From contig CAZAAC010000001.1 of NCBI GenBank assembly GCA_964483155.1, positions 1 through 64,000 of the forward strand: a DNA stretch of 64,000 bases, given 5' to 3'. Below, piece after piece: positions 63,535 to 64,000 of the stretch. The first letter of the stretch is position 1, and each line of letters begins with the position of its first letter. Origin of the DNA: JAAYYM01 sp964483155 (GTDB taxonomy: Bacteria > Bacillota > Clostridia > Lachnospirales > Lachnospiraceae). A program made the translations under genes and the position numbers. The notes under the pieces were generated by a model. That model had not been told where the DNA came from. It searched no databases and saw nothing but the letters and a program-made list of their open reading frames with translations.

Positions 63535-64000
63535 AACTGCTCAATCTCCTTTAAAATCTGAATGGCGTTCAATAAAAACGCAAATACTTTCTTTTCTCTA
63601 TCCATATGTAGGGGTAGCATAGATAGAAATAGAGATGCTTCATATAAGCGAATCAGTTTGTAATCAGCTCCATTTTTCTCTAAGTATTTCTGAAACATTT
63701 CTCTAAACTTTATATTTTCAGCCTCTGACATTACTGTAAGTTTAAACTGCATATCATCTGCTAAAGATAGTTCAAATAAATCACTATTAAAAAAATCATA
63801 ACCTCCACATATGGAATGTGACAATTTTGCCATATCATAATAGGGATTCATATATAATTCTTCTTCTGTAGCCGCGCCCCTTGGATCAATCAATTTTAGT
63901 GAAAATGTCTCATCATTATAAAGAATATTTGAAAAGCACAAATCCCCATGCCCTACTACGAGTACATTGCGAAATGACTTTGCTGCAGTAATTTTTTCAT
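63531..64000 (-). CDS. Phosphotransferase (APH/choline-kinase-like), cut by window edge
   Basis: Partial: only the C-terminal 156 residues are visible, since the frame is open to the window end. HGDLCFSNILY is the catalytic loop (Asp and Asn) and LKLIDPRG carries the metal-binding Asp. It is the kinase-like partner of the HAD and nucleotidyltransferase genes, coupled by ATGA overlap. It may phosphorylate a small alcohol or sugar for surface decoration. The internal TTG at 63941 is not the real start. Confidence 0.8.
   Translation of the reverse strand, partial: EKITAAKSFRNVLVVGHGDLCFSNILYNDETFSLKLIDPRGAATEEELYMNPYYDMAKLSHSICGGYDFFNSDLFELSLADDMQFKLTVMSEAENIKFREMFQKYLEKNGADYKLIRLYEASLFLSMLPLHMDREKKVFAFLLNAIQILKEIEQL

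Overview
The window reads as a chromosomal piece of a low-GC anaerobic Firmicute, most likely a gut Lachnospiraceae-type Clostridium. This rests on AGGAGG-type ribosome binding sites, an AT-rich composition, and the gene set: a selenium-dependent molybdenum hydroxylase cluster, DUF3048, MBOAT/SGNH pairs, VanZ and LCP proteins. It is a draft assembly, because a run of exactly 100 N lies at 56172-56271. I see no insertion sequence, prophage, CRISPR array or rRNA. There is one tRNA, tRNA-Arg(ACG).

Region 1 (about 1.3-24.9 kb) is a purine-catabolism and selenium island. A divergent pair of units sits at the left. Two fold-type II PLP enzymes run leftward. A YheO-type PAS/HTH regulator, a YgeY hydrolase, a YgeW carbamoyltransferase and carbamate kinase run rightward. 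A leftward operon follows, with a cysteine-desulfurase-like protein, guanine deaminase and a three-subunit xanthine dehydrogenase. Next is a rightward selenium-handling unit (YedE transporter, TusA-like protein, DUF3343 Se/S carrier). The next leftward operon holds a LysR regulator, YqeC, YqeB, a fused selenium-dependent xanthine dehydrogenase and an iron alcohol dehydrogenase. selD (Cys form), a MocA-like protein and xpt close the island. Together they suggest guanine -> xanthine -> ring opening, with ATP recovered from carbamoyl phosphate and with selenium delivered to the molybdenum hydroxylases rather than to selenocysteine. The ring-opening enzymes and a purine permease are not in the window.

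Region 2 (25-38 kb) is mixed: VanZ, a YknXYZ/MacAB-like ABC efflux operon, a GH113-like mannanase with a divergent AraC regulator, a TIGR01212 radical SAM protein, tRNA-Arg, a membrane diguanylate cyclase, a PanE-like reductase, a YgjP-like peptidase and two tandem RimK-like ATP-grasp ligases.

Region 3 (38-46 kb) concerns the envelope and protein quality control: a CPBP protease, an SGNH-like protein with an MBOAT acyltransferase behind an Rrf2 regulator, a divergent LspA-like protein, and a ClpX/HtrA operon.

Region 4 (46-54 kb) is a compact chemotaxis operon read leftward: SARP-type response regulator, cheY, cheA, cheW, mcp, cheR, cheB. The regulator carries two compensating homopolymer frameshifts and cheB carries one near its start. 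These are either assembly errors or real lesions.

Region 5 (54-64 kb) has glmS, a 40-bp tandem repeat interrupted by the assembly gap, and a leftward surface-polysaccharide cluster (glycosyltransferases, LCP ligase, polyprenyl-phosphate sugar transferase, nucleotidyltransferase, HAD phosphatase and a phosphotransferase cut by the window end).
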